Source of the DNA: Favolaschia claudopus
Taxonomy: Eukaryota > Basidiomycota > Agaricomycetes > Agaricales > Mycenaceae
Direction: 5' to 3'
Length of the DNA stretch: 64,000 nucleotides
Assembly: GCA_037176885.1 (NCBI GenBank)
Contig: JAWWNJ010000029.1
Span: 1,364,001-1,428,000 of the forward strand
Shown here in pieces: positions 1 through 11,300 of the stretch; the first letter of the stretch is position 1, and the number at the start of each line of letters is the position of its first letter. The notes under the pieces are model-generated. The model was not told the DNA's origin. It saw only the letters and a list, made by a program, of their open reading frames with translations, and searched no databases. The translations under genes and the position numbers were made by a program.

Positions 1-150
1 CGACTGCATTGAGCTGGCGCCTTGTTCGACATTGTGGTACGAGGTCAAGCCTAGATGATGGCTGTGCTCGGGTGTGCATCAATTTGATGGCCGAAAACAG
101 TACGACAAACAATGATGAGAACAGTGATGAAGGGTGACCTCGTGTACGGA

Positions 151-300
151 CTGGACCCGCATGGCGCCGGTTTGGCAGATGGATTTTCGCCCCGCCATTT
201 CAGAGGGGGGGACTTAGAAAAAACGCGTCGAAAGTCTCTGAAAAGTCGTTCCGAAGTGTCCTAATGAAAAATGGGTTATTTTGGATTCTCTATCGATTGA
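151..300. repeat. Left terminal inverted repeat of DUF6589/RecQ element
   Basis: This 150-bp segment matches the reverse complement of 7501-7648 along nearly its whole length. It includes the shared blocks TTTGGCAGATGGATTTTCGC and GATTCTCTATCG. Similarity stops abruptly inside position 300 and at the CTGG end. Confidence 0.85.
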
Positions 301-600
301 TGAATTTCGGGTTTCTTGTCGAAATAACTCCGAGTTCAATGCAAATTAGGCTACAACTATGTTAACAAGATACATGATATTCCTCTGAAACCAAGAAGCC
401 TCCCAGAATGTGGCTAAACCGCGCTGCGTTGACAAAAGTTTCTCTGTGTGTCCAAATTGGGCTCAAGATGTGGCTGTGCGAAGCCGATCATTCCACGACT
501 CGGAGACAGCCAGCGCGTCAACATTGAACAAACCTCGCCGTCGTGTCTGCATAACATTCCAACCTCAAGCTACTACTACTTGGTCTTCCTCTATATGCTA

Positions 601-3600
601 CTACTCATCCTCCTCCTCTGAGTCTTCATCATCAGTCTCAGAGTCCCCATTCTCGCTGTCTTCATCATCCAAATACCACTCTGGGACTTCATCGATATCG
701 AGCTCGACGTTGTAGTGGGGTTTCTGGGTCGCCATCACTTTGGTTCTGTTTGGCAGCAGCCTTTAGTGTAGATCACCTCAGCTTGTCCTTAGCTATCGCT
801 ATCGAGTCCTTTGCTTAGCTTTCCCGCAGGATCTCCGGCTTCAGGACCACCACTCTGCCATTCCTCCCGGACACATCTGGTGACGAGAGTGATATTCTTT
901 CCCAGGAAGCGCCATATCCCGCTGCTTTTTGCTTACCTGCCGCCACGTCGACATCCGGATAGCTTTTTTCAGTCGCATCACTGTCAACAGCCGACGTCTG
1001 AGGAGGGTCCTCGCGAGCATTGATGAGGCTCAGCAGATCAGCCACTGGGGTCAGACGGCGCCGTTCACGAAGAACCTCGAATTGCTGATTGAACTCAGCG
1101 AGCGGGGTAGTTGTCGTTCCGTGGGTCAACGCTGCCATACCCACAGAGATGGCATCTGGTGCAGGTTTTTCATCGTCGTCCAGAACACGTCCCTCCTTCT
1201 CAACGTAGACTTCGTGTTCATCGAGACTTGCCATCAAAGCAGCAATATCGGCCGCGAGGTCCGGGGTAGCGTGTTTGGATCCTTGTCGAGTCCCGAGCTC
1301 GACATTCATTCGAGTCGCTAACTGCCGAAGGATATCGACACACGGAGACACAAGCGCAAGCCAGTCCCATGAGTGACCAGCTCCGTCTGCCTTGTATATC
1401 TTCTAAAGGTGTGTTTCAGCTATTGTTTTCAATACAGTCTTTACCTGCTTACCTTTATCCAGAAGTTGAGATGCTCATGTACAAGGTCTATCTCGACAAA
1501 GGCCTTGATCTTTCCCTGTGGATTTGCCAACCAGTTCTGCAGCACAATGTACCTTCGAGTAAAGTTAGTGTGTTCCGCGTGTTTGTCTATTGTGATTTAA
1601 CTCACCGCAGTTCGTTCGTCCAGACACATATCAAGTTGTGTAATATGTGGAGCATCTCATGCGCATATTTGGTGCGTCCGTTTCCTCGGTACGAGAACGC
1701 CCAGAGACGTAAAATAATAACAATGCGCCCAGAGTCCCCGCTCTTGATTGCGTCGGCAAACTCGCGGGTCAGCAGCGCGTCACGAAGAAACAGCACGGCA
1801 TTTTCGAAGACCATATCTCCTTTCCGGATGTGCGGAGGATGCTCCTTGGCGGTTTCGGCAGGTTTCTTCTTGCCTTTCGCGGCTGCTTTGGCTGCAATCT
1901 CCCGCGCCCTTTCTTCTGGAATTCGACGTTCACGAAGCTCCTGGACGCGATCAACGTCGGTGTAAGTTTCATATATGTTTTCTGCGTGTTTGACAAGTGT
2001 GTCCCAGCTGTCGATTGAAGCTGCGCAGTCTTCGAGCGAGTCGTGCCCGGACACAAGGAGCAGGCAGTGCAACACGCGCGCGTAAAGCGACACCATGATC
2101 AAGTCCCGGCAGGTTCGGAATGGTGGAAGCGAGGTAAGTGTAATCGGTAGGCGATCCAGGACAGTATTGTGAAATCCCAGACTTCCAGGACTTCGCGCAC
2201 CCGCAGACGGCTTCCCGAAATGTGTTTCGAGCACACCATGGCAGTCTGCAATTTTGGCGTGAAATAACCCTGGCATCAACACTATGTGCCGCCAAGAATG
2301 GGGACCGCTCTCGTGACCCAAACGTACGTTCAATATCGAGCGCTGCCGTGCGATTGTTAATTGGTCGCCAGCAATGATCTGCACATATTTTCCGTATTCG
2401 GGGTCATCCGGTTTGAAGCCGAGGACGCGCATAATCTCTTCGACAACCTCGACGTTCCCGGTGATGGAACTTTCATCAATTTCCATTGCCGGCAGCGGAT
2501 GAAGGGGAGTTTTATGGACTTCAATGACATCCTCGCTAACGGGCTGTGACTTGTCTAGGTCTTGGCGCCACTTCTCAAAGCCCTCGCCACCATGCAGGAC
2601 GATGATGCGTAGGACGGTATGTACCATATTTTTCGTTAGAAAATTCGTTTCGTCTTCGTTAAGAATGATGTCTTCCAGGGTCAGGGGGCGCGCATTCAGT
2701 ATCGAAGCATCGAGGCTCGTTGTCAGCATATGCTCCAATTTTGCGTTGTGCAAGGCAATGAGAGTGGCACATGTGCCGTTCTCCTGTGCGCCTAGAATAC
2801 ATTTGTGTAAGTTTCTCGTTGCAACAAGTGGAACGCTCAACTTACTCTTACGGCCCAGAATTTGTTCTGCAATGCGATTCATGAGATTTATGTTGTCGTA
2901 CGTCAATAGTGACAGGTTTGATTTTGCGACCGAACGCGCTGTCGCCATGCATGCATCTCGGAGCACACTCAGCAAACCAGGACTGCGAACGCGCTTGCGC
3001 TTGTCCTTCTTTGTGCGCTTTTTCCGTTTTTTCTTCTGCGCCACGGGTACCCCGGGAGCCTCGTCAACTTCATTCATGTCGTCTGCGGCATCCTGAAGGT
3101 TGTTTAGTTTTGTCATCACGTACAGACTTTCACGCACTGTTTTTTCTCCTGCAGCTTCACGACCATTGCCTGTTCCAAGCACACTCGAGATGATGCTCGT
3201 ATAACCAATCGAAAACCCATATACACCGAGCACGGGAAAATGTTGCCGCTGTGCGCCAGTAGCCGCAAGGTACATTCCATTCACTGCTTGAGCATAGTTG
3301 TTATTCTGACTGGCTCCACGCAACAAGGTCAACGCCGCAGCGCCTTTCATCTGTTGCAGGATTACTTATTAGCATATACCCGGCACCCGCTAAGTACTAA
3401 ATTTGCTTACCAGTTCCTTCTTCTTCAAAAACTTTTCCGTAGCGCTCTTCAACTGACGTGTCGTCGTCGAGAAGCTGTCCAAGATCTTGAATACAGTTGG
3501 AGCCATCCCACGAATGGTATGCACGAGGTTAGTGAGACTGAAGTCAACGAAGAAGCTTTCATTGATAGCCTTCTTGGTTTTGTTTAGGATGCCTGATTTT

Positions 3601-4295
3601 GTTATGACTCGGGATTCGCCCAACGCCGCTTTCGACACCTGGCTCGTTGCCCAGTTGTGAAGAAAGTTTCGCGTCGACTGATTATATTTGGACGTAGTCC
3701 AGTAGCCAAAAATTCGCTCAACTACAGACTGGTGAGCAAAAAAGCCCCGCCATCGCCAGTCTGACTTCAATCGGGTTTCAGGATTGAAAACATGATCAAG
3801 AAACTCTGCGAGCGATATGTCGTCCGCTTTCATATCTTCCAAGAATTTATCAAAGAGCTGTGTGGTATGTCAGCCTCTCTTCTGACCTTGATAACACCTC
3901 TGACCTGATTGCGTCGAAGTCTTCGCTTCTCTTTTTCCAGCGCCATACGCTTGTCGTCTTCTATTCGTTGTAGATTTACATCTTCCGCCTTCAAAATCCT
4001 CAACAAGAAGCTCAGGTCAGGCAATCATGAGCCGGATTACCTTTTGTTCACGCTTCAATAGCCGCGTTTTCTGGCGCTGTTGCTCCGCTCGTTGGCGGAG
4101 GATCAGCCGTTCCTTGCGTGGGGTATATAGAATGTCATCGCTGGTGGGGTGCTCAGCACGAATGTCCACATCGTCTGGAGAGTCTTGCGGCGGCACAGAG
4201 GATCCTCGTCGTTGCTTTGGTGGACCAAGATTGGGATGAGAAGCAGACGAGATTCCGAGCACTGTAGTGAGCGCGGGCATTTTGGGCATGGCCAT
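601..4295 (-). CDS. DUF6589 family protein, candidate transposase
   Basis: Multi-exon minus-strand gene, first Met at 4295. Exons visible in order: a Ser/Pro/Arg-rich N-terminus (4295-4041), a charged helical stretch (to ~3840), an exon to ~3390, a long exon (3350-1604) and a short exon around 1550-1468 encoding QNWLANPQGK and HEHLNFWIK. Further exons lie at ~1395-815. A last acidic exon (735-601, starting MATQKPHYNVE) may form the C-terminus, but its splice link is unsure. The core carries GDQLT and, about 45 residues on, MPGLFHAKIAD, the conserved signature of DUF6589 proteins in agaricomycetes. The Asp residues there and the Glu of KYAHEM could form an RNase H-like catalytic set, which is inference. 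The gene shares a 185-bp promoter with the helicase gene. No disabling stop was seen in the core exons. Confidence 0.8.
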
Positions 4296-4480
4296 TGAAT
4301 GCTCGGACTCGGAGTCGCTTGACGAGGGGTCTGGCGGGTCCGAAGGAGGTAAACCCTCATTCTCTGTTTCGATTTCGGACGAAAGAACGGTTCAGCGGTT
4401 GGATCGCCTTTGGCGCATCATTGAGGTAGAGAGAAAAAACGTGATCACTTCTTTGCTCTCTCTTCGATGCATGTGCTGAA
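4296..4480. promoter_or_regulatory. Bidirectional promoter between DUF6589 and RecQ genes
   Basis: The start codons of two divergent genes are separated by only 185 bp, so both must be transcribed from this interval. In the minus-strand frame an in-frame stop lies upstream of the chosen Met at 4295, which supports that start. Confidence 0.6.
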
Positions 4481-7359
4481 ATGTCTGGCACAGTGACCCC
4501 TCGCAACACCACTCAACAAACAAAGCGCACTCGGGCGGCAGCAAGGCGCAGTGATGAAGATCTACAAGCTCTCAAGGAAGAGCTGAAACTTCTGCCGGGT
4601 CTGATACGCAAAAATTACACGAAGTGGACTGAGGGTGCGAAAGACTTTCAATTGGAATGTATGGAGGGGCAGATATTAGGGGAGGAAATTCTATTACATG
4701 CAGCGACCGGCGCTGGCAAGACAGGGATTGCTGCAGGCCCGCACTTATTGCCATCGAGTAAAGGAAAGGTGACGTTGATGGTGTCCCCCCTCCTGTCCCT
4801 CCACGACGAGCATGTAGGCAATGTCGTTTCTTCATCGCCTGGGATTTCACGCACCTTTTTCCAGGTATCTACATTTCAAACCGAGTTCGGGCTGAAGGCC
4901 GCCGCAATCAATAGCTCTAATGGTGGATGCACGAAGGAGGTTATGCAGGTGAAGTGTGGCGGCAGCAGTGAATCACCCTCAGGCTGACAATCTCTCAGAA
5001 GGTGGTTTCAGGAGAGTGGCAAATTGTTCTGCTCTCTCCTGAGATGCTCCTGTCTCGGCGCTTCGTGGACAGTGTCTTACGCAAATCTGAATTTGGATCC
5101 CGCTGCCTTTCGGTTTTCATTGACGAAGCACATTGCATTTCCCACTGGGGAGCATCATTTCGCAAGAAGTATGCGTCCATTGGATTAATTCGCGCCTTTC
5201 TACCTCGTACAACCTCCGTAATCGCTGTGACGGCCACTCTCACCCCACGGGTCCGCGATGACTTGGTCTCCAAGCTTCAATTCAATCGGCACACATATAT
5301 GTACCGCACCATCGGCAATGACCGTCCCAACGTGTCCATGGTAATTCGTGCCATGGAACATCCCGCAAATTCATACAAGGACATCGATTTTGTCGTCCCC
5401 GAGGATAATCAAGGTCCAGCCGACATTAGACTTGCGTTTGTTTACACCGACGATATCAAGGACGGCGGGCAATTGGTGGATCACCTCAATGCTCGAGTCC
5501 ACCCCAGATATCGAGAACGAGGGCTGATACGCCCATACAACGCAGGAATGTCTCGAGAGTATCGCGCCCATGTCATGTCCCTTTTCAGGGCCGGTGTCAT
5601 TCGGGTATTGGTGTGCACAGATGCGGCGGGCATGGTAAGTTCACTCTGTGTTTCTTAATCCGTTCATCTTTACTCATCTGATATTTCAGGGCTGTGACTT
5701 ACCGAACATTGCACTCGTTGTCCAGTGGAAAGTACCACAGACCATCTCAGCTTGGATACAACGCGCTGGTCGTGCTGCGCGCCGTCAGGGCATGCTGGGC
5801 CTAGCGGTGATGCTTGCAGAGAAAGCGGCATTTGAAGTCAATCCTGCAGCCGATGCCGCAGTCGTGACTTCTACGCAGACATCCGGACGTGGACGCGGCG
5901 GCAGAGGTCGAGGTGGGCGAGGTGTACGCGGCGGCCGGGGGGTAGAGAAACAAGGGCGTGATTACGCCGTTCTGCATGGTCAGAAACGAGGCTCCTTCAG
6001 GGGATCGGACGACGCTGTGCCTCCGCGCGACGAACATGTCATCGCATACAATATGCCGCGCGAAGGTATCTATATGTTGATACAGGCAACGATATGTCGC
6101 CGCCGCATTCTCAGTCAAATTTTCAATAATCCTGCGCACAGTACGTCTCTCAAATTACTTCGGTACTGTCTTGCCGCTAACTATACATCACTGCAGACGT
6201 TCCGGCGGCCCAATGTTGTGACATCTGCAACCCCAAATTGTTTGATCAGGTTCGCCCAAGCAAACCTGTCCGAGCCACTCGCCAGAAAGGGGTTCGAAAA
6301 GGTCCCCCAGTCGACAGTGTTCGGGAGGCGCTATATCTTTGGCGGCGGAAAATACTGAAGACACGTTATACGCGCTGCTATTTTGCAGCAAATGCGATTT
6401 TGGATGACGCCACATGCGAGCTGCTGGCCTCTGTGGGCCCAATCAATGCTATCGAGACTCTACAACAGCTCTTGGGGTCCTGCTGGTCGCGCTGGGGGGA
6501 ACTGGGCCAAGAATTGTTTGATTATATGAAGGGTCTTGATATTCCTGCATTACCACCCCCACCCTCGCGACAGAAACGGCCAGCTTCTGTTCCACAATCG
6601 GTTCCTGGCGTAGCTGCATCGCCCACACTGCCCCCTACACTTCCCATAACCCCTCGCTCCCCCACTGCGACGAATCGCCGAAAACGACCCTCTACGTCTC
6701 GGGATCTATCTGCGGGTGAAGGGCCGCCAGCAGCGACTCGTGTTCGACTAAATTATGCATCTCCATCTCAGTACACCAACTTGTTGCCGGTCAATGGCCC
6801 CCAGGCCGGCACCTCCTCTTTCTGTCCAATCATACCCCGACCACAGCCTGGACCACTCTTCTACAGCAATGGTGCGCATGCGGCACTTGCTGCGCATCAC
6901 CCCCCGTCGTTTGTCACCCCGTCTCGTCCCCGTACAACAGCCTCCTTCATACCACAAACACCGGCAGTCCCTTCGCTGCCGTATCCAAATTTCCCTCCCT
7001 TTCCTCTGCCCACTACACCTCTCCCTTCCTCTTCCACATCTACATCACACACCTTGTCAAATCATATGCATACCCCGATGAACGCAGCTCATAACTACCC
7101 AACGCCGCTGCAACATTATTCCACACCTTACAATCCCATTGCAGTGCATTCTCCGAGCCCATTTTACAACCCTTACCCCCCATACACCCCAATTCCTATG
7201 CCTCCCGGAATGCCTGGGGCTCACTCGCATAATCCATACACTCAGTTTTACCCAACGCCCCCTTCAACGATGCCGCCGTCGATGCGAGCGCCGTACAGTA
7301 TCCAGCCTCTTGAACACAGCCACAAACTTCCTAATTTAGAAGACCCGCCGCCGCAATAG
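4481..7359 (+). CDS. RecQ-type DEAH-box DNA helicase
   Basis: ATP-dependent 3'-5' DNA helicase of the RecQ type. Motif I is AATGAGKT. Motif II is DEAH, followed by the RecQ signature CISHWG. Motif III is AVTAT. The last helicase motif, QRAGRAARRQG, lies after GCDLPNIALVVQW. Four introns are readable: 4814-4864, 4949-4998, 5635-5689 and 6141-6196. A CCDIC segment after the fourth intron resembles the zinc-binding region behind RecQ helicase cores. The C-terminal ~270 residues are Pro/Ser/Thr-rich and low complexity. An RG-rich patch (RGRGGRGRGG) lies between helicase core and tail. Similar RecQ-like genes are repeated many times in agaricomycetes. Here the gene is inside a TIR-bounded element, so it probably helps its transposition rather than host repair. 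The frame is open throughout. Confidence 0.88.
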
Positions 7360-7500
7360 TTTTGCTCGTCGAATTTACTCTATATACAAGCACAGTGTTG
7401 TTGTAAACTCATCTGTACTGTAGAACAACATATATACCCTCAGATACATGCACGAAAGCCCGTAATTTATACCGAAATTGGACAAAAATGGATTTTTTCC

Positions 7501-7648
7501 CAAGCGATAGAGAATCAAAAATAACCCATCTTTCATGCGGAGACCTTAGAACGAGTTTTGAGAGGTTTTCGACGCATTTTTCCTAAGTCAAGCCTCTGAG
7601 ATGGCGGGGCGAAAATCCATCTGCCAAAACGGTGTCATGCGGGCCCAG
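7501..7648. repeat. Right terminal inverted repeat of DUF6589/RecQ element
   Basis: This is the inverted partner of 151-300. It differs by scattered substitutions and small indels, so the element is not a brand-new insertion. Confidence 0.85.
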
Positions 7649-8389
7649 CCGGTTAAGGTGTCTGCCTGAGTGTTACGATGGGATCAGTCACACCGGACCG
7701 GCTGGTTTACGAGCCTACCGTATCAGCTGTTGTCTATGGCAACAAAACCTGACCAGCCCCCATATAAGGCAAGTGGCCGCTGTTGGCCGTTGTGTCGAAC
7801 AGATGGGAGGTGTTGGAGGTCGAAGCGAGTGTTGGGACCCCAGAGACGGTGGTGGCTTTGTTTGTCTCGCCTCACTTGATTTTCTCTTGCCTATTTTGGC
7901 CTTCACAAGTCGATTCGGTAAGGGGAACGAGAAGTATCGTTTCAATGATCGAGACGCACACACTGCTCTTACCACCCAGGAATGTCTTGCATTAACACAG
8001 TAGGTAATGGGTACAGACTGTCGTAGAAAGAAAGAACAAAGAACAATCTGTATATGACCGCGTAGACGGAATGAGAAAGTATGCGTCTGGTAGGACCAGC
8101 ACCAGACCAGTGAGATTAAAGGAAGTAAGGAGCGGGAGGGACGATAAGCATAAGGAGTCAAGAGCCAGGAATTAGGACAGTAGGTGAAGGAATTAGGACG
8201 GGTAGCTGAGGAATAGAATAGGCAGTCCGAGATATTAAGCGTAATGAAAGAAACACAAACAATGAGGATGGCGATATCACGATTAAAAAAACAAAGCGTG
8301 TGTGAGGTAGGGAGAGACAGAGTCCTAGATGAGGACATGATTTAGGCTTCATCAGTTTGAGCTGGAGTCTGCACTACCTTCATTCCGCC
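7649..8389. other. Intergenic, no gene recognised
   Basis: Between the right end of the TIR element and the stop codon of the alpha-kinase gene I see only short overlapping frames with no family match and no consistent splice pattern. The 3' untranslated region of the kinase gene probably lies at 8200-8389. Confidence 0.5.
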
Positions 8390-11300
8390 ACGCTAATTGC
8401 CATGCTCTTCACTCCATCAGAGTCTTCCACGTTTGTCGAGAAATTGAAATCACGGCGGAGCTCAAAGAACTCGCAGAACTTGTTACAGACGTGGTCGTCC
8501 CGGAAGCTCTCAAACCCCTTCCCAATGTTTCCGTCAGCAAAGAGCTGACGGCTGTCAAGGGAGCTAGAGGGAGCATCAATATCTGCGATGCCGCAAAAAT
8601 ATACAGACTCACGGAGAGGACATGATCTGAGGGTCGGTCAACAGAGTCTCGCCACCTAGTAAGCCAGGCCAATGAATTTCATTGTTATAATATATCTTGG
8701 AGACTTACCTTGGTAGTCCGACACAAACAGAGTACCATGCGTCTTGATGAGTTGATAGTGCTGGCAGAAAGCCAGAAACTCTGCCCGATGACGATCCTCG
8801 GCATTCTCCAGGTGCAACACTGCGGCAGACGCATTGTTGATGTACTTGCGGAAAGCTCCTTCTTTGCCACGGTCAATCACCTCCTCAAGTAAATACAGTG
8901 TAGGAACAGTCGAAGCCCCCGTAGATGAGGCTAGAGCACCACGCACGAATCTCATGAAAGGGAGGTGGAAAGGCAGCTCTTTGTTATTCTCGCGCAGAAA
9001 GCGGCGGGTATAACCATACACTGCTGAATGGAGTACGTGTGCCCAGAGGAGGCAGCGGAGCTCCATAGTCAGAGTCTTGCCCTTGAAAACATAGTCAGAC
9101 TGAGAACACAGTGTTGAAATGATAAATCACACTCGTACCTGGCGCTGGAAGTCGTGTGGCACATGCTGCACCAAAGTCATGCCACCGACCTTCGCAGTAG
9201 ACTTGTAAAAGCTCTGCTTGGCGCACACGGGATGACCTGACTCAGAGGCTAGTTGGAATATTCCAGGTGATACAGACCCGATGGATGCTATCTTGAAAGC
9301 GCCAACCATCTGGTGCTTTGAATTGGTATTGAGGACGAGAGTGGCAGCTCGGGATGACGTGCATAGATTCTGCCAATCACCCGAGTCAAGATCGCGCAGT
9401 TCATCGAGGCTGGACATCAGCCTCATGGGATGTACGACAACAACCATCGAAACTTGACCCACTACATAATGTGAGTAAACGAATACTAGTAGCTCAACAC
9501 TACCGACTCACAAAATGCTCCCAGCTCAGATTTTGAGCTATAGGTCTGTCGCTTGACCAATCTCATCATGTCGTCTCTCGAAACCTCCGGTGAACCAGGC
9601 GATTCAGGCAAAGGGCGTTTAGTGCTTGGGCGCGGCGGTGTAATGGGCCGTTCTGACCATTTCGTTGACGAGGATGAGGATGAGGCACCCAATAGCAACG
9701 GGAACTCCTGTTCCTCTCCATCACTTTTCTTGAGCAGCACGTTAGAACGACAGATTTAAAAAGACGGAATAGAAGGGAAGAAAAACGTACAATTGTTGGA
9801 TAGTACTGGTCGTCATCGTTCTTGACATGAAAGAGTCAGCTCACTCTCATATAATAACCGTGTCACCTACCCCTACCGACTGATCAAAGGCCGGGTCCTC
9901 GACTTCTTTACCTTTGCCCTTGCCCTCAGCTTTCCCCTTGCCCTTGCTCTTGCTCTTGCCCTTGCCTTTCGGAGCAGCACGCGCTGTCACAGCTGGTGCT
10001 GTCACCGGCTCGTGGGAATTGCTTGCAATGCTTTTCTCGACACTAGCAATGAGAGCACGGTCTTCCTGGAATATATATTCATTTCTGCCTTGCAGTAGTG
10101 TAGTGGATGAGACTCACACTCTCATGTTGCTCCTCTCGATATAGGAGGACTGCGTTGTGGATTTCGTTCGGTAGATGCAGATTGATGATAATCTTTCTCG
10201 TTCGGAACTGGGGTGCCATATTGGGTTTCTTGGGAGCCACGTAAAAGCGATCCGAAATGATGTCGACATCAGGGTTCTTTGGAATGAGAAGGCACCACTT
10301 CTCGTCCCGCTGTAACGCCTGGTCATTTTTGCGCGTTATATCTAGCTATTATAAGTCAAATGCGGCCCTAAACACCCAATCACCCGCTACGACTATAGCT
10401 TTACTCGACTAGCAATAGGCAGTCAGTACCCTTTCTGGTGGCATACAAACCAAAGCCTAGAGCATTCATTAGTTGAAGGATCCTCACAAGGGAACCAACG
10501 GCTGCATAGATTGAGTCCGAGACGACTTGGTTCAACTTGGTTGAGCGCTGTACTGTTACGTAAGCAGGTCCGCGGGAGGGCAGCTATGTCAATTGGACTA
10601 TAAAGCACCCCAGCGCACTTGCGTTACAATGGCATTGGCTTCAGAACTGGAGATATGAGTCCGTTCATCTGGATTGTCTGCCTGAGACAGAAATAGCAAT
10701 TGTATCTTTTTATAGCTGGTCCGCGGGGACTTGGCTGAGGGTATAGAGTACGTAGGAAGGTCCGAGGGACCTTCAGGAATAGCTGGACGCATTCCTAGAA
10801 TTTTGGTTGAAGTCTTCCGGACTTGGTTGAATTGTTCATATTCATATCACAACCGATACTCAAGTTTGACTGGAGTTGAAGGCCCGCGGGGCCTTGCTTG
10901 ATGGATATCAAGTAGCTAGAGTGTGGGTGGACCCTTTGGCGACCTACAGACGAGTTCTGAGGTGCAGAGGTATCTACAGTGATTTATAGTTCAAGTTCGA
11001 TTGGAGTGCAGACTGCCGGTGTTCAACTTTAATTATGGTTGACACTTTGACAGTCTCCCGCGGGACTATATTTCGAGTTGGCAGCTCATCAGGGGACCCT
11101 TCACTGTCGTCTCAATGATCTGATGAGTTCTGGATGTGTTGGGATCAAGGTCTACGGGCTGGATTGGGTCTAGAGTTGACTGGACCATCTGTCTGGACTT
11201 TTGGTCAGATGTTTTGAGTCAGCGGCTTCAGCCGGCATGTTGGCCACCTCAATTCTATTGAAAAGGTGCCATAGGACGACGTTTTGATGGCTTGAGTGCC

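Larger units (their letters stand above)
151..7648. mobile_element. TIR-bounded DNA element with DUF6589 and RecQ genes
   Basis: The two ends, 151-300 and 7501-7648, are inverted copies of each other, about 80-85% identical by eye, and both begin CTGGRCCCGCATG. Between them lie just two genes, transcribed away from each other: a DUF6589 protein on the minus strand and a RecQ-type helicase on the plus strand. This gene pair inside long terminal inverted repeats is what a DNA transposon looks like, with one gene supplying the transposase and the other a helicase. I found no clear target-site duplication next to the ends, so the exact outer borders are uncertain by a few bases. The assignment of DUF6589 as transposase is inference. 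Confidence 0.75.
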
